In this document: positions 26,868 to 34,848 of the stretch, piece by piece
How the letters are laid out: each line of letters begins with the position of its first letter
How positions within the stretch are numbered: position 1 is the stretch's first letter
Source: Polaribacter sp. Hel1_33_78
GTDB taxonomy: Bacteria > Bacteroidota > Bacteroidia > Flavobacteriales > Flavobacteriaceae
DNA: 40,323 bases
Assembly (NCBI RefSeq): GCF_900106075.1
Contig: NZ_LT629794.1
Span: 3,187,501 to 3,227,823, forward strand
Direction: 5' to 3'
The notes under the pieces: model-generated
Databases searched by the model: none
What the model was told of the DNA's origin: nothing
The model's input: only the letters and a program-made list of their open reading frames with translations
Made by a program: the position numbers and the translations under genes

Positions 26868-27614
26868 TTAATATCCTGTCTTGTGACTTTTCTCTTTAGT
26901 ACAAATCTCTTTAGATGATGAAGTTCCTATTCTATCAACTCCTATAGAAATCATTTTTAATGCCGTTCCATAATCCCTCACGCCTCCTGCAGCCTTTATT
27001 TGCAATGGTTTTGCATTTTCAGAAATTAGTTTCATAGTTTCAAAAGTAGCACCATTTGGCGTGTTGTCTTGAGTTTTAAAAAATCCTGTTGATGATTTAA
27101 CAAACACTTTTTTAACAGCAGCTTCATCAAAATTTTCGAGAACAACCTCCTTTATTAGTTGTGAAATTACAATAATTTCTTCTCTCGTCAAGGCAGCTAC
27201 TTCTATGATCCATTTTGCAACTTTATTGTTTTCAATACAAAGTTTAGTCGCTTTTAAAACTTGCTCTTTTATCATCGCAATTTTACCTTCTTTAAAAGCG
27301 GTATAATTGACAACAAAATCCAATTCATCTGCACCTAAATCAATCGCTTTTTGGGCTTCTTTTAATTTAATTTCAGTAGATGAGTTCCCTTCCGGAAAAT
27401 CGATTACAGTTCCTATTAAAAAGTCAGCTTTTGATTCTAAAAACATTTTTTTTGCTAATGAAATATATTTTGAACGAATCATTACTAATTTATAATTGTA
27501 CAAAATGGCTTCATTTATCAAATCAACTACTTTTTGTTGATTATCTTCTTCTGTAATACTTGCTTGAGTTGCTGTCTTTAAATAAGTAGCATCTAAAAAT
27601 TGATTAATTTTCAT
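26868..27614 (-). CDS. deoC: deoxyribose-phosphate aldolase
   Basis: Splits 2-deoxyribose-5-phosphate into acetaldehyde and glyceraldehyde-3-phosphate in deoxynucleoside catabolism. The 248-aa TIM-barrel protein has the DATYLK start (DxTxL motif), GTVIDFPEG, the Schiff-base Lys in FVKSSTGF and the second Lys in IKAAGGVR. A -7 box TATTTTTG lies at 27620-27627. The hexapeptide acetyltransferase gene follows at 6 nt. Confidence 0.95.
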   Translation of the reverse strand: MKINQFLDATYLKTATQASITEEDNQQKVVDLINEAILYNYKLVMIRSKYISLAKKMFLESKADFLIGTVIDFPEGNSSTEIKLKEAQKAIDLGADELDFVVNYTAFKEGKIAMIKEQVLKATKLCIENNKVAKWIIEVAALTREEIIVISQLIKEVVLENFDEAAVKKVFVKSSTGFFKTQDNTPNGATFETMKLISENAKPLQIKAAGGVRDYGTALKMISIGVDRIGTSSSKEICTKEKSHKTGY

Positions 27615-27632
27615 ACTACCAAAAATACGTAA

Positions 27633-27661
27633 TAAAAAAAACCCAGCATAAAGTTGGGTTT
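27633..27661 (-). terminator. terminator of the DUF3109 gene
   Basis: On the minus strand AAACCCA (27655-27661) pairs with TGGGTTT (27639-27645) over 7 bp, followed by T residues. It abuts the deoC -7 box at 27620-27627, so one gene's terminator leads directly into the next promoter. Confidence 0.75.
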
Positions 27662-27770
27662 AAATTTTAATCTACCCAGAAAGAAAAATACAATTTATAT
27701 CTAACCTTTACTGGTTTTTTACTTTGTAATCCTTGTATAATATTCTAGAAAACTTTGCTATATAGGTGCT

Positions 27771-28340
27771 TTATTTTAAATGTTTTTCCGCCACTTTTTC
27801 TAATTCATCATACCAATTTTGACCAAACTTTCTAACTAAGGCTTGTTTTACAAACTTGTATACTGGCACTTGAAATTCTTTGCCTAAAGAACAAGCGTCA
27901 TCACAAATTTCCCATTTATCATAATTTACTGCAGAAAACTCACTATAATCTTTAACTCTTATTGGATATAAATGACAAGAAACTGGCTTCTTCCAATCAA
28001 TTTCTCCTTGATTATGCGCTTCTTCGATAGCGCACAAGGCTGTATTCTTTTCATCAAAAATTACATAAGCACAATCTGCCCCATTAATCAAAGGTGTTTC
28101 TAATTCTCCCCATTCACTTGTAACCCAAGCTCCTTCTTTTTCAATAACCTCAATTCCCTCTTTTCTTAAAAAAGGTTTTACTTTTGGATAAATTTCTTCT
28201 AATATTTTAGCTTCTTCTTTTTCTAATGGAGCTCCAGCGTCACCATTTACACAACAAGCACCTTTGCAGGCGGCTAAATTACACACGAAATCTTTTTCGA
28301 TAATATCTTCTGAAACGATTGTTTTTCCTAGTTGAAACAT
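27771..28340 (-). CDS. DUF3109 family cysteine-rich protein
   Basis: A 189-aa protein of unknown function matching the DUF3109 family, related to YkgJ-type proteins suspected of binding metal or an Fe-S cluster. Cysteines are in FVCNLAACKGACC near residues 20-31, GADCAY, ALCAIEE, VSCHLYPIR and EICDDAC, a pattern that suggests a metal site. The Cys-x-His-Leu-Tyr-Pro motif is the family hallmark. It has its own terminator and a -7 box (28346-28353), and diverges from marC. Confidence 0.88.
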   Translation of the reverse strand: MFQLGKTIVSEDIIEKDFVCNLAACKGACCVNGDAGAPLEKEEAKILEEIYPKVKPFLRKEGIEVIEKEGAWVTSEWGELETPLINGADCAYVIFDEKNTALCAIEEAHNQGEIDWKKPVSCHLYPIRVKDYSEFSAVNYDKWEICDDACSLGKEFQVPVYKFVKQALVRKFGQNWYDELEKVAEKHLK

Positions 28341-28429
28341 GCGAACAAAAATATGACTATTTTTTTTTAATTTTTTACAAATTCATAAAGTAAGTTTTCT
28401 AATTTTGCAATAAATTAAACTTATAGATT

Positions 28430-29014
28430 ATGAAATTTAACCTAAAAGAAATTATAACTGCGTTTATGGTATTATTTGCTGTTATAGATATCATTGGTAA
28501 CATTCCTATTATTATTGATTTACGAAAAAAATCAGGACATATACAGTCTGAAAAAGCATCACTTATTGCAGGTTTCATTATGATTGTATTCTTGTTTCTT
28601 GGTCAAAGCTTATTAGGTTTAATTGGTATTGATGTAAATTCTTTTGCTGTTGCTGGTGCTTTTATTTTATTTTTTATCGCTTTAGAAATGATTTTAGGCA
28701 TTACTTTATATAAGGAAGATGGTAATTCTTCCTCCATAACTGCCACCGTATTCCCTCTAGCTTTTCCTTTAATTGCGGGTCCAGGAAGTTTAACAACGTT
28801 ACTTTCTTTAAGGGCAGAATTTGCCATAGAAAACATTATTGTAGCTGTAATTTTAAATGTAATTTTCTTATACATCGTTTTAAAAACATCGTCTAAAATA
28901 GAACGTTTAATTGGTCCTTCTGGAATTCAGATAATTCGTAAAATTTTTGGCGTAATTCTCTTAGCTATCTCTGTAAAACTTTTTACTCAAAACATAAAAA
29001 TGCTATTTATATAA
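28430..29014 (+). CDS. MarC family inner-membrane protein
   Basis: Integral membrane protein of 194 aa with about six hydrophobic segments, in the MarC/UPF0056 family, whose function is unsettled. Family motifs include the N-terminal DIIGNIPI and FPLAFPLIAGPGSLTT in the centre. A -7 box TAATTTTG lies at 28400-28407. The small flavoprotein gene starts 2 nt after the stop, so the pair is co-transcribed. Confidence 0.9.
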   Translation: MKFNLKEIITAFMVLFAVIDIIGNIPIIIDLRKKSGHIQSEKASLIAGFIMIVFLFLGQSLLGLIGIDVNSFAVAGAFILFFIALEMILGITLYKEDGNSSSITATVFPLAFPLIAGPGSLTTLLSLRAEFAIENIIVAVILNVIFLYIVLKTSSKIERLIGPSGIQIIRKIFGVILLAISVKLFTQNIKMLFI

Positions 29015-29015
29015 A

Positions 29016-29621
29016 ATGATTTTTGATGCATTAATAATTGGCGGAGGAGTTTCCGGAATGCAGTGTGCACTCATTTTAGGCTCTGCAAAAAACAAGCATT
29101 TTGCTGCTCATAAAAAAATAGGAATTATAATGCACCAAAGAGCTTCTCATTTAGAAAATGCCTTGTTTAATAATGTTTTAGGTCTGGCTCCAAAAACATT
29201 AGGAAAAGATATTTTAATTGAAGGTAAAGAGCAATTAACAACTTTATATCCTCATGTTTCTCATATTAATAACGAAAAAGTTTTGTCAATAAGAAAAATT
29301 GATGGCATTTATACTATAGAAACAACTAAGAACAGCTATCAATCGAAAATTATAGTCATTGCATTAAACTACTCAAAACCCTTTTCCATAAATGGTTTAA
29401 ACAAATATATTATTCCTCACAAAAAAGCAAACCCAGAAAAAGATAGAATTCAATTAAATAATGAAAATCATCTCATACAAAAAGGGTTGTATTGCTGCGG
29501 TACAATCGCTGGTTTACGAAGTCAATTTGCAATTGCTGCAGGAAGTGGTGCTTCTGTAGCCACAGATATCCTTACTCTTTGGAACGATCATACACCAACA
29601 AAAGTGCATGATAAAGTATGA
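29016..29621 (+). CDS. small FAD-dependent oxidoreductase-like protein
   Basis: A 201-aa protein with an N-terminal Rossmann dinucleotide motif GGGVSGMQCAL at about 9-19 and a C-terminal CCGTIAGLRSQFAIAAGSGA that resembles the FAD-contact region of thioredoxin-reductase-like proteins. It is about two thirds the usual length: the NADPH domain and the redox CxxC are absent. The frame is open and unbroken, so it looks like a compact natural form rather than a decayed one. It is coupled to marC at 2 nt. Confidence 0.8.
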   Translation: MIFDALIIGGGVSGMQCALILGSAKNKHFAAHKKIGIIMHQRASHLENALFNNVLGLAPKTLGKDILIEGKEQLTTLYPHVSHINNEKVLSIRKIDGIYTIETTKNSYQSKIIVIALNYSKPFSINGLNKYIIPHKKANPEKDRIQLNNENHLIQKGLYCCGTIAGLRSQFAIAAGSGASVATDILTLWNDHTPTKVHDKV

Positions 29622-29770
29622 GGAAAATCATGTTTTAATTCTCTTTTACTGTCTAATTTTATATCTGTTAAGTGACTCTGTTTTTATCGGTTTAATTCCG
29701 TTCATTTAACAATAGACTGTTATTCATAATAGTCGTTTTATATTTTTTAGAAACATTAAAGAGTTAAAAG

Positions 29771-30502
29771 ATGCAAATTAAAAAAAACCCAAAACAACAG
29801 TTAGAAAATTATAGTAAAATTTTTATGCAAATAGGTTTAGTACTTTCGCTATTTATCACTTACGTGTCAATGGAGCATAAAACATTTGAAAAAAATAATT
29901 CATCACACTTAGGCATCGTAAATATGGTTGATGAAATGAAGGAAGAAATTCCAATTATTGAAATTCAAAAAGTAGAACCTCCAAAACAAAATATACCTCC
30001 CCCTACAATAGAGAAAATCAAAATTGTCGAAGACGATTTAAAAATAGAAGAAACCATTATAGAATCTACAGAAACTGATGAAGGTGAGGCTATTGTTGTA
30101 AATACTGAGGATATTGAAGAAGTTGAAGAAGCAGAAGAGTTTATCGAAGACATTCCTTTTATTTTAATTGAAGACGTACCTGTTTTTCCTGGATGCAAAG
30201 GAAATAACAAAGAACTTAAAGCTTGTTTTACTAAAAAAGTAACAGGACACTTTGGGAGACAATTTAATTTAGATTTAGCGACTGAATTAGGCCTACTACC
30301 GGGTAAAAAAAGATTATTTGTAGTTTTTACAATTAGTAAAACCGGAAAGGTCATCAATGTAAGATCAAGAGGACCTCACCCAGTTTTAGAGAAAGAAGTA
30401 GCTAAAGTTATTGGTTCTTTACCACAAATGAAACCAGGTAAACAAAGAGGCACTCCAGTAGGCGTAAGTTATAGTATACCGATAACATTTGAAGTTAGGT
30501 AA
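29771..30502 (+). CDS. energy transducer TonB-like protein
   Basis: Transmits proton-motive-force energy from the inner membrane to outer-membrane receptors. The 243-aa protein has an N-terminal cytoplasmic stub, one membrane segment at about 16-34, a periplasmic Pro/Glu-rich linker (PPKQNIPPPT), and a C-terminal TonB domain. The Bacteroidota motif VPVFPGCKG precedes the domain, which has LFVVFTISKTGKV and ends in YSIPITFEVR. No ExbB/ExbD genes are nearby. A terminator follows at once. Confidence 0.93.
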   Translation: MQIKKNPKQQLENYSKIFMQIGLVLSLFITYVSMEHKTFEKNNSSHLGIVNMVDEMKEEIPIIEIQKVEPPKQNIPPPTIEKIKIVEDDLKIEETIIESTETDEGEAIVVNTEDIEEVEEAEEFIEDIPFILIEDVPVFPGCKGNNKELKACFTKKVTGHFGRQFNLDLATELGLLPGKKRLFVVFTISKTGKVINVRSRGPHPVLEKEVAKVIGSLPQMKPGKQRGTPVGVSYSIPITFEVR

Positions 30503-30506
30503 TAAA

Positions 30507-30533
30507 AAAATCCAGCTTAAAAGCTGGGTTTTT
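30507..30533. terminator. terminator after the TonB gene
   Basis: AATCCAGC (30509-30516) pairs with GCTGGGTT (30523-30530), with five T after it on the plus strand and seven A before it, so it may work in both directions. Confidence 0.85.
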
Positions 30534-30916
30534 AATTAGATCAAAATGGTCATTATAATTTTCGCTAATCTGTATAATAAGTCGCAATTATAATTTTTTA
30601 GTGAAGCCATCTTTGTGTTCATTTTATAAAGTACTCCAAAATTTGTTGTAAAGAAAAACTCTATATCTGTTATGGTATAAAGACGTCAAAACGTAAATAA
30701 TCATGTATAACATGGACTGTAAAACAATACATTCTCGTATCTTTTATGACTTCATGATTTTCTTCTTGTTTCTTTGATACCGGAAGAACCCAAAACAAGA
30801 GAGAGGTGATTTCTACGATACACGTAAAAATCACCTCTCCTATATTTTCAATTAAAGCTACTATGAGTTTACTCTACTGTAATGGTTTAATTCGTTGTGA
30901 CAATTACTCTTACTCC
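30534..30916. other. intergenic stretch at the left edge of the accessory island
   Basis: About 380 nt between the TonB gene and the end of the recombinase. It holds one strong inverted repeat (30801-30839). A minus-strand open frame near 30672-30850 has no recognisable product. The integration edge of the island probably lies in this stretch, but I could not identify an att core. Confidence 0.5.
30801..30839 (-). repeat. strong inverted repeat after the serine recombinase
   Basis: GAGAGGTGATTT (30801-30812) and AAATCACCTCTC (30828-30839) are perfect 12-bp complements, and TACG/CGTA inside (30814-30817, 30823-30826) extends the stem. It lies 78 nt past the recombinase stop with a loose T-rich stretch after it on the minus strand, so it may be its terminator or a recombination-related site. 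Confidence 0.65.
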
Positions 30917-32809
30917 TTAAACCTTTTTTAGTACTTTTCCTTTAAGTGTTCGGTAGTAAGATGAGAGTTTTGGTTTATCCCACTTCTTTCCTGTCGGGGT
31001 TAATAACCTTTCCTTATTTAATTTATCACATATATTTTGTAATGATAAAAACTCTACTTCTTTAAGTTGAATTATTCTTTCATTTAAACCTTTACGAACT
31101 TCTTTATTTAACTTAGTTCTTATTTGTGTTGGTTTTTTGAACCTGAAGTTTACTTTCCTATCCCCATCTATTATTTTATAATCCTTAAACCCAGTTTCAT
31201 CTATATTACCTTTATTATTATAAATCAATTTATCACCTACAATTGGTAATCTGAAATTGATAGTAATATCGTGTTCTTTCGATTTCTCATCAAAGAAAAC
31301 TTGAATATTCTGAACATTACGATTTATGAAACCTCTTTTTTCTTCTAACGATAGGTTCTGTACTTTTTTTACATCTTTCTCCATTTTTGAAATCCAATTA
31401 ACCCATCCTTTTGATTCAGAAATTAATCTCTCCTCTTTTGTGATTAAATCCATCTCCTCCTCAACTATTTCAATAGATATTTTAAATTTCTCTCGAAGTT
31501 TATCACCAACTGATTCACTTATTTTTTTAGTTCTAACATCATACTCTATCTGTATTTGTTCATCTTCTAAACTCTCTAATTCTCTTCTTTTGTTTCGTAA
31601 TTTTGTTCCAATACTACCCAATCTTTTGGAGTTCTTAGACTCTGAATCCCATTTTGGAGATAAATCTTTTATTTTGTACTTCTCTCTAACAATCGATGAT
31701 TTAGTAATAATCTCTGTAATCTTGTTTAGGAGTTTTTCATCAGTCTCTATGATATTCAAACTCCTCTTCATTTTACAATTTGTTTTATTGTAATTTTTCT
31801 TTTTATCGTTAAGGTAATCTTCATTATGTTTCCAACTGTATTCTGAACACCTACCGTAGTACTGTTGAGAATTTCCTCTTTTTCTATAAGATAAACTCAA
31901 CCCACATTCATCACATACAATAGTTCCACCAAGAATATGGTCGGTAGGAATATTCTTTTTTCTTTTTTGAAGATGGAGATTCATTTTTTGATTTACACTA
32001 TCCCATAAATCTTTTTCAATAAGTTGAGGGGTATCAATCGTTATCTCATCAACAGTAGTTATATCTCCATTTGGAAGTTTTTCCTCCCATTTCCATACTT
32101 GTTTTCCAATATAAATTGTGTTCCTCATCATTTTTTGAAGTGTCCCTAAATTCCATCCTAATTTGGTTCTCCGAGGTTTAATATCTGGTATCTTATCAAG
32201 ATACATTTTAATATCCATTGTACTTTTACCCTGGTTGTACATCGTGAATATCTTTTTTAGATGGAAACTCTCTTTTAAATTTTCTTTAAGTTTTTTGTTT
32301 TTTACAGTATATCCAAAAGGTATGGTTGAACCTAGATAGGTGTTTCCACTTCGAAGGGAGTTTCGTTTTCCCATAATACTTCTCATCCTTCTCAACTCAT
32401 TATCATATTGTGATATTAAAGAAAGTACTCCTATCATTAATTTATCAGGTGAGTTATTTAAGTCATATGGTTTCGTTGAATCTCCAATATAAATTTGAAC
32501 CCCATAATCGATAAACACTTTTAGAATAGAGTACCAAGATTGAGAATACCTACCCAACCTATCTGTATTAAATACCCAAACTTTTCTTATCCCATTAGGT
32601 TTTTGAATCTCATCCAACAACTCGACTAATTTTGGACGATGGTTTATTTCAACCTTAAAAGAACTTTGAACCCCTTCATCAAATTCTTGATGTTTTAATC
32701 CTAATATTTCGGATATTTTTCTTCCAAGTTCCTTTTGGATATCAAGAGAACTACCGTCTGTTTCTTGAGGTTTTGAACTAACTCTATATAATAATCCTAT
32801 TTTCTCCAT
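30917..32809 (-). CDS. large serine recombinase
   Basis: Site-specific serine integrase, probably responsible for insertion or excision of the neighbouring island. I place the start at 32809 (MEKIGLLYRVSS), because an upstream in-frame ATG at 32842 falls inside a -7 box. This gives 630 aa. The resolvase catalytic domain covers about 1-150 with the nucleophile at S11 or S12 in YRVSS and the NTDRLGR motif. The recombinase domain follows (NTYLGSTIPFGYTV). A zinc ribbon begins with CDECG and has two more Cys further on. A long Lys/Glu-rich coiled coil and a C-terminal domain complete it. It points left, away from the restriction genes. Confidence 0.93.
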   Translation of the reverse strand: MEKIGLLYRVSSKPQETDGSSLDIQKELGRKISEILGLKHQEFDEGVQSSFKVEINHRPKLVELLDEIQKPNGIRKVWVFNTDRLGRYSQSWYSILKVFIDYGVQIYIGDSTKPYDLNNSPDKLMIGVLSLISQYDNELRRMRSIMGKRNSLRSGNTYLGSTIPFGYTVKNKKLKENLKESFHLKKIFTMYNQGKSTMDIKMYLDKIPDIKPRRTKLGWNLGTLQKMMRNTIYIGKQVWKWEEKLPNGDITTVDEITIDTPQLIEKDLWDSVNQKMNLHLQKRKKNIPTDHILGGTIVCDECGLSLSYRKRGNSQQYYGRCSEYSWKHNEDYLNDKKKNYNKTNCKMKRSLNIIETDEKLLNKITEIITKSSIVREKYKIKDLSPKWDSESKNSKRLGSIGTKLRNKRRELESLEDEQIQIEYDVRTKKISESVGDKLREKFKISIEIVEEEMDLITKEERLISESKGWVNWISKMEKDVKKVQNLSLEEKRGFINRNVQNIQVFFDEKSKEHDITINFRLPIVGDKLIYNNKGNIDETGFKDYKIIDGDRKVNFRFKKPTQIRTKLNKEVRKGLNERIIQLKEVEFLSLQNICDKLNKERLLTPTGKKWDKPKLSSYYRTLKGKVLKKV

Positions 32810-32839
32810 AAGGGTAAGGTTGACACAGTTTAATTTAAC

Positions 32840-32847
32840 CAAATGTA
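32840..32847 (-). promoter_or_regulatory. -7 box for the serine recombinase
   Basis: TACATTTG on the minus strand fits TAnnTTTG and lies 30 nt before ATG 32809. It overlaps the upstream in-frame ATG at 32842, which argues against that ATG as the start. No clear -33 TTG is present. Confidence 0.45.
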
Positions 32848-32910
32848 AATATAATGTGTGTTAAAATATAATCTTACTCCTTAAAATTTTTAAAACTTAA
32901 TAAAAGATAA

Positions 32911-33009
32911 CAGAATGAAGAACAATTAACCAAATACAAATCTCTTTTTGATAGTGGATTACTCCCAAAAGAAGTTTATTTAGAAGAGGTAAGGAAAATA
33001 ATGGGTTAA
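32911..33009 (+). pseudogene. SHOCT-like C-terminal remnant
   Basis: The plus-strand frame from 32911 (after a stop at 32908-32910) to TAA 33007-33009 reads QLTKYKSLFDSGLLPKEVYL then EEVRKIMG and stop, the pattern of a SHOCT-type oligomerisation tail. It has no start codon and no upstream part in that frame. The rest was probably lost when the recombinase element or its cargo was inserted. Recognition is by eye. Confidence 0.5.
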
Positions 33010-33083
33010 TGAGTTTACACTATCCCACCTTTCATTCTTTACAACTACAACTCCAAAATTCTTATATTTCATACAATTAATTC

Positions 33084-33109
33084 AAAAAAAAGGGTCTTTA
33101 AAACACCCT
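33084..33109 (-). terminator. terminator-like hairpin upstream of hsdM
   Basis: On the minus strand AGGGT (33105-33109) pairs with ACCCT (33091-33095) with further inner A/T pairs, followed by seven T. No minus-strand gene ends here, so it may block antisense reading or act as an operator for hsdM. Confidence 0.4.
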
Positions 33110-33141
33110 AAATTGACTATATTGTCCCTTAAAAAAATACG

Positions 33142-34848
33142 ATGAATAACCATAATGAAATTTCTTCTTTTGTATGGAACGTTTGTGACGATGTACTTAG
33201 AGGATTATTTAAACAACACGAATACGGAGATGTAATCCTTCCTTTCTTAGTACTTAGAAGATTGGATTGTGTTATTGAACCAAAGAAAGATGAAATTATT
33301 GAACTCTACAATGAGTTGAAAGATGAGGTTGACCCAACCCCAATTATAAAAAAACAAACAGGATTAAAATTCTTTAATCACTCTAACTACGATTTACAAA
33401 GATTGAAGGGAGACCCAAATGGATTGAAGGTTAACTTCCCTAACTATATAAGTGGTTTCTCTCAAAATGTATTTGAGATTTTAGAAAATTTCCAATTAGA
33501 AAAACCAGTTGAAAAACTCCTTAAGAACAACAAACTATATCTTTTAATAGATAAGTTTACTGAGATAGATTTACACCCTAATAAGGTAGATAATCATACA
33601 ATGGGACAAGTCTTTGAGGAACTTCTTCGTAAGTTTTCAGAGATGTCTAACGAAACTTCGGGAGAACACTACACCCCTCGTGATGTGGTTAAACTTTTAG
33701 TTTCTATGGTTTTTTCTGAAAGTGAAGAACACTTAAAAGGAGATGGAATTATCCGTTCTATTTTTGACCCTTGTTGTGGTACAGGTGGTATGTTAACGAT
33801 TGGTAAGGAATGGATTGAGGAAAACATTGATAATAAGGTTCGTTTAAACCTTCAAGGACAAGAATTAAACCCACACACCTATTCTATTTGTAAATCTGAT
33901 ATGTTGATTTCAGGTGAAGACCCTGACAATGTAAAGTTAGGTTCTTCTTTATCTGAAGACCATTTTGAAGGTAGAAAGTTTGATTATATGATAACCAATC
34001 CTCCATTTGGGGTAAGTTGGAAATCTGAGAAAGAGTTTGTGGAAGAAGAATCTAAAAACCCTTATGGAAGATTTAGTGTAGGAACTCCAAGAGTTTCTGA
34101 TGGTTCTTTATTATTCCTACAACATCTTATTTCTAAGATGAAAGAGGAAGGTTCTCGTATAGGAATTGTATTCAATGGTTCTCCTCTTTTTACTGGTGAT
34201 GGTGGAAGTGGTGAATCTGAAATACGTAAATGGATTATTGAAAATGATATGTTGGAATGTGTAGTTTCATTACCAGACCAATTGTTCTTTAATACAGGAA
34301 TATCAACGTATATATGGATTGTAACCAATAAAAAGAAATCTCAACGAAAAGGAAAGGTTCAATTAATTGATGGTTCTACTTTTTACAAACCGATGAAAAA
34401 ATCATTAGGAAGTAAACGAAAGAAAATATCCAAAGACCAAACAGAATCACTTATTCAAACGTATCACAACTTTGAAGAAAATGAATTCTCTAAGATTTTT
34501 GACAATGAGTTTTTTGGATATACCAAAGTAACCATAGAACAACCAACTATAAAAAACGATAAGGTTGTTAAGGATACAAAAGGAAATCCAAAACCAAACA
34601 CTAAATTAAGAGATAGTGAGAGAATACCTCTTACCGAAGATATTGAAGAATATTTTAACAGAGAAGTAGAACCACATTTACCTCATAGTTGGATGGATAG
34701 AGAGAAGGATAAAGTGGGTTATGAAATCAACTTTACAAAGTATTTTTATCAGTACAAACCATTACGTAGTTTAGGAGATATTACCTCTGATTTATTGGAG
34801 TTAGAAAAAGAGAGTGAAGGAATCTTTAAAGAAATTATAAATGAATAG
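33142..34848 (+). CDS. hsdM: type I restriction-modification DNA methyltransferase subunit HsdM
   Basis: N6-adenine methyltransferase subunit of a type I restriction-modification enzyme; with HsdS it methylates the target and with HsdR it forms the restriction complex. The 568-aa frame is unbroken. An N-terminal HsdM helical domain (FVWNVCDDVLRGLF, GDVILPFLVLRRLD) precedes the Rossmann methyltransferase domain. The SAM motif DPCCGTGG is at 209-216 and the catalytic NPPF at 286-289. Its end overlaps the hsdS start by 8 nt, so hsdM-hsdS-hsdR form one operon. Confidence 0.97.
   Translation: MNNHNEISSFVWNVCDDVLRGLFKQHEYGDVILPFLVLRRLDCVIEPKKDEIIELYNELKDEVDPTPIIKKQTGLKFFNHSNYDLQRLKGDPNGLKVNFPNYISGFSQNVFEILENFQLEKPVEKLLKNNKLYLLIDKFTEIDLHPNKVDNHTMGQVFEELLRKFSEMSNETSGEHYTPRDVVKLLVSMVFSESEEHLKGDGIIRSIFDPCCGTGGMLTIGKEWIEENIDNKVRLNLQGQELNPHTYSICKSDMLISGEDPDNVKLGSSLSEDHFEGRKFDYMITNPPFGVSWKSEKEFVEEESKNPYGRFSVGTPRVSDGSLLFLQHLISKMKEEGSRIGIVFNGSPLFTGDGGSGESEIRKWIIENDMLECVVSLPDQLFFNTGISTYIWIVTNKKKSQRKGKVQLIDGSTFYKPMKKSLGSKRKKISKDQTESLIQTYHNFEENEFSKIFDNEFFGYTKVTIEQPTIKNDKVVKDTKGNPKPNTKLRDSERIPLTEDIEEYFNREVEPHLPHSWMDREKDKVGYEINFTKYFYQYKPLRSLGDITSDLLELEKESEGIFKEIINE

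Larger units (their letters stand above)
32843..33141. other. intergenic stretch between recombinase and hsdM
   Basis: About 300 nt holding the recombinase -7 box, the SHOCT-like remnant and a hairpin at 33084-33109. I found no convincing promoter for hsdM; TATATTG at 33118-33124 is one base short of the consensus. Confidence 0.5.

Noticed and set aside
2887..30502. CRISPR arrays or insertion sequences in the core region
   Set aside because: No regularly spaced repeats, no transposase genes and no terminal inverted repeats were seen.
30672..30850. Minus-strand open frame in the gap after the TonB gene
   Set aside because: About 60 codons with no recognisable domain, partly inside the inverted repeat, and no start signal; probably chance.
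31326..31793. 155-codon plus-strand open frame
   Set aside because: Lies wholly inside the serine recombinase gene on the other strand; its Ser/Phe/Leu-rich make-up is typical of an antisense shadow of a Lys/Glu-rich coiled coil.
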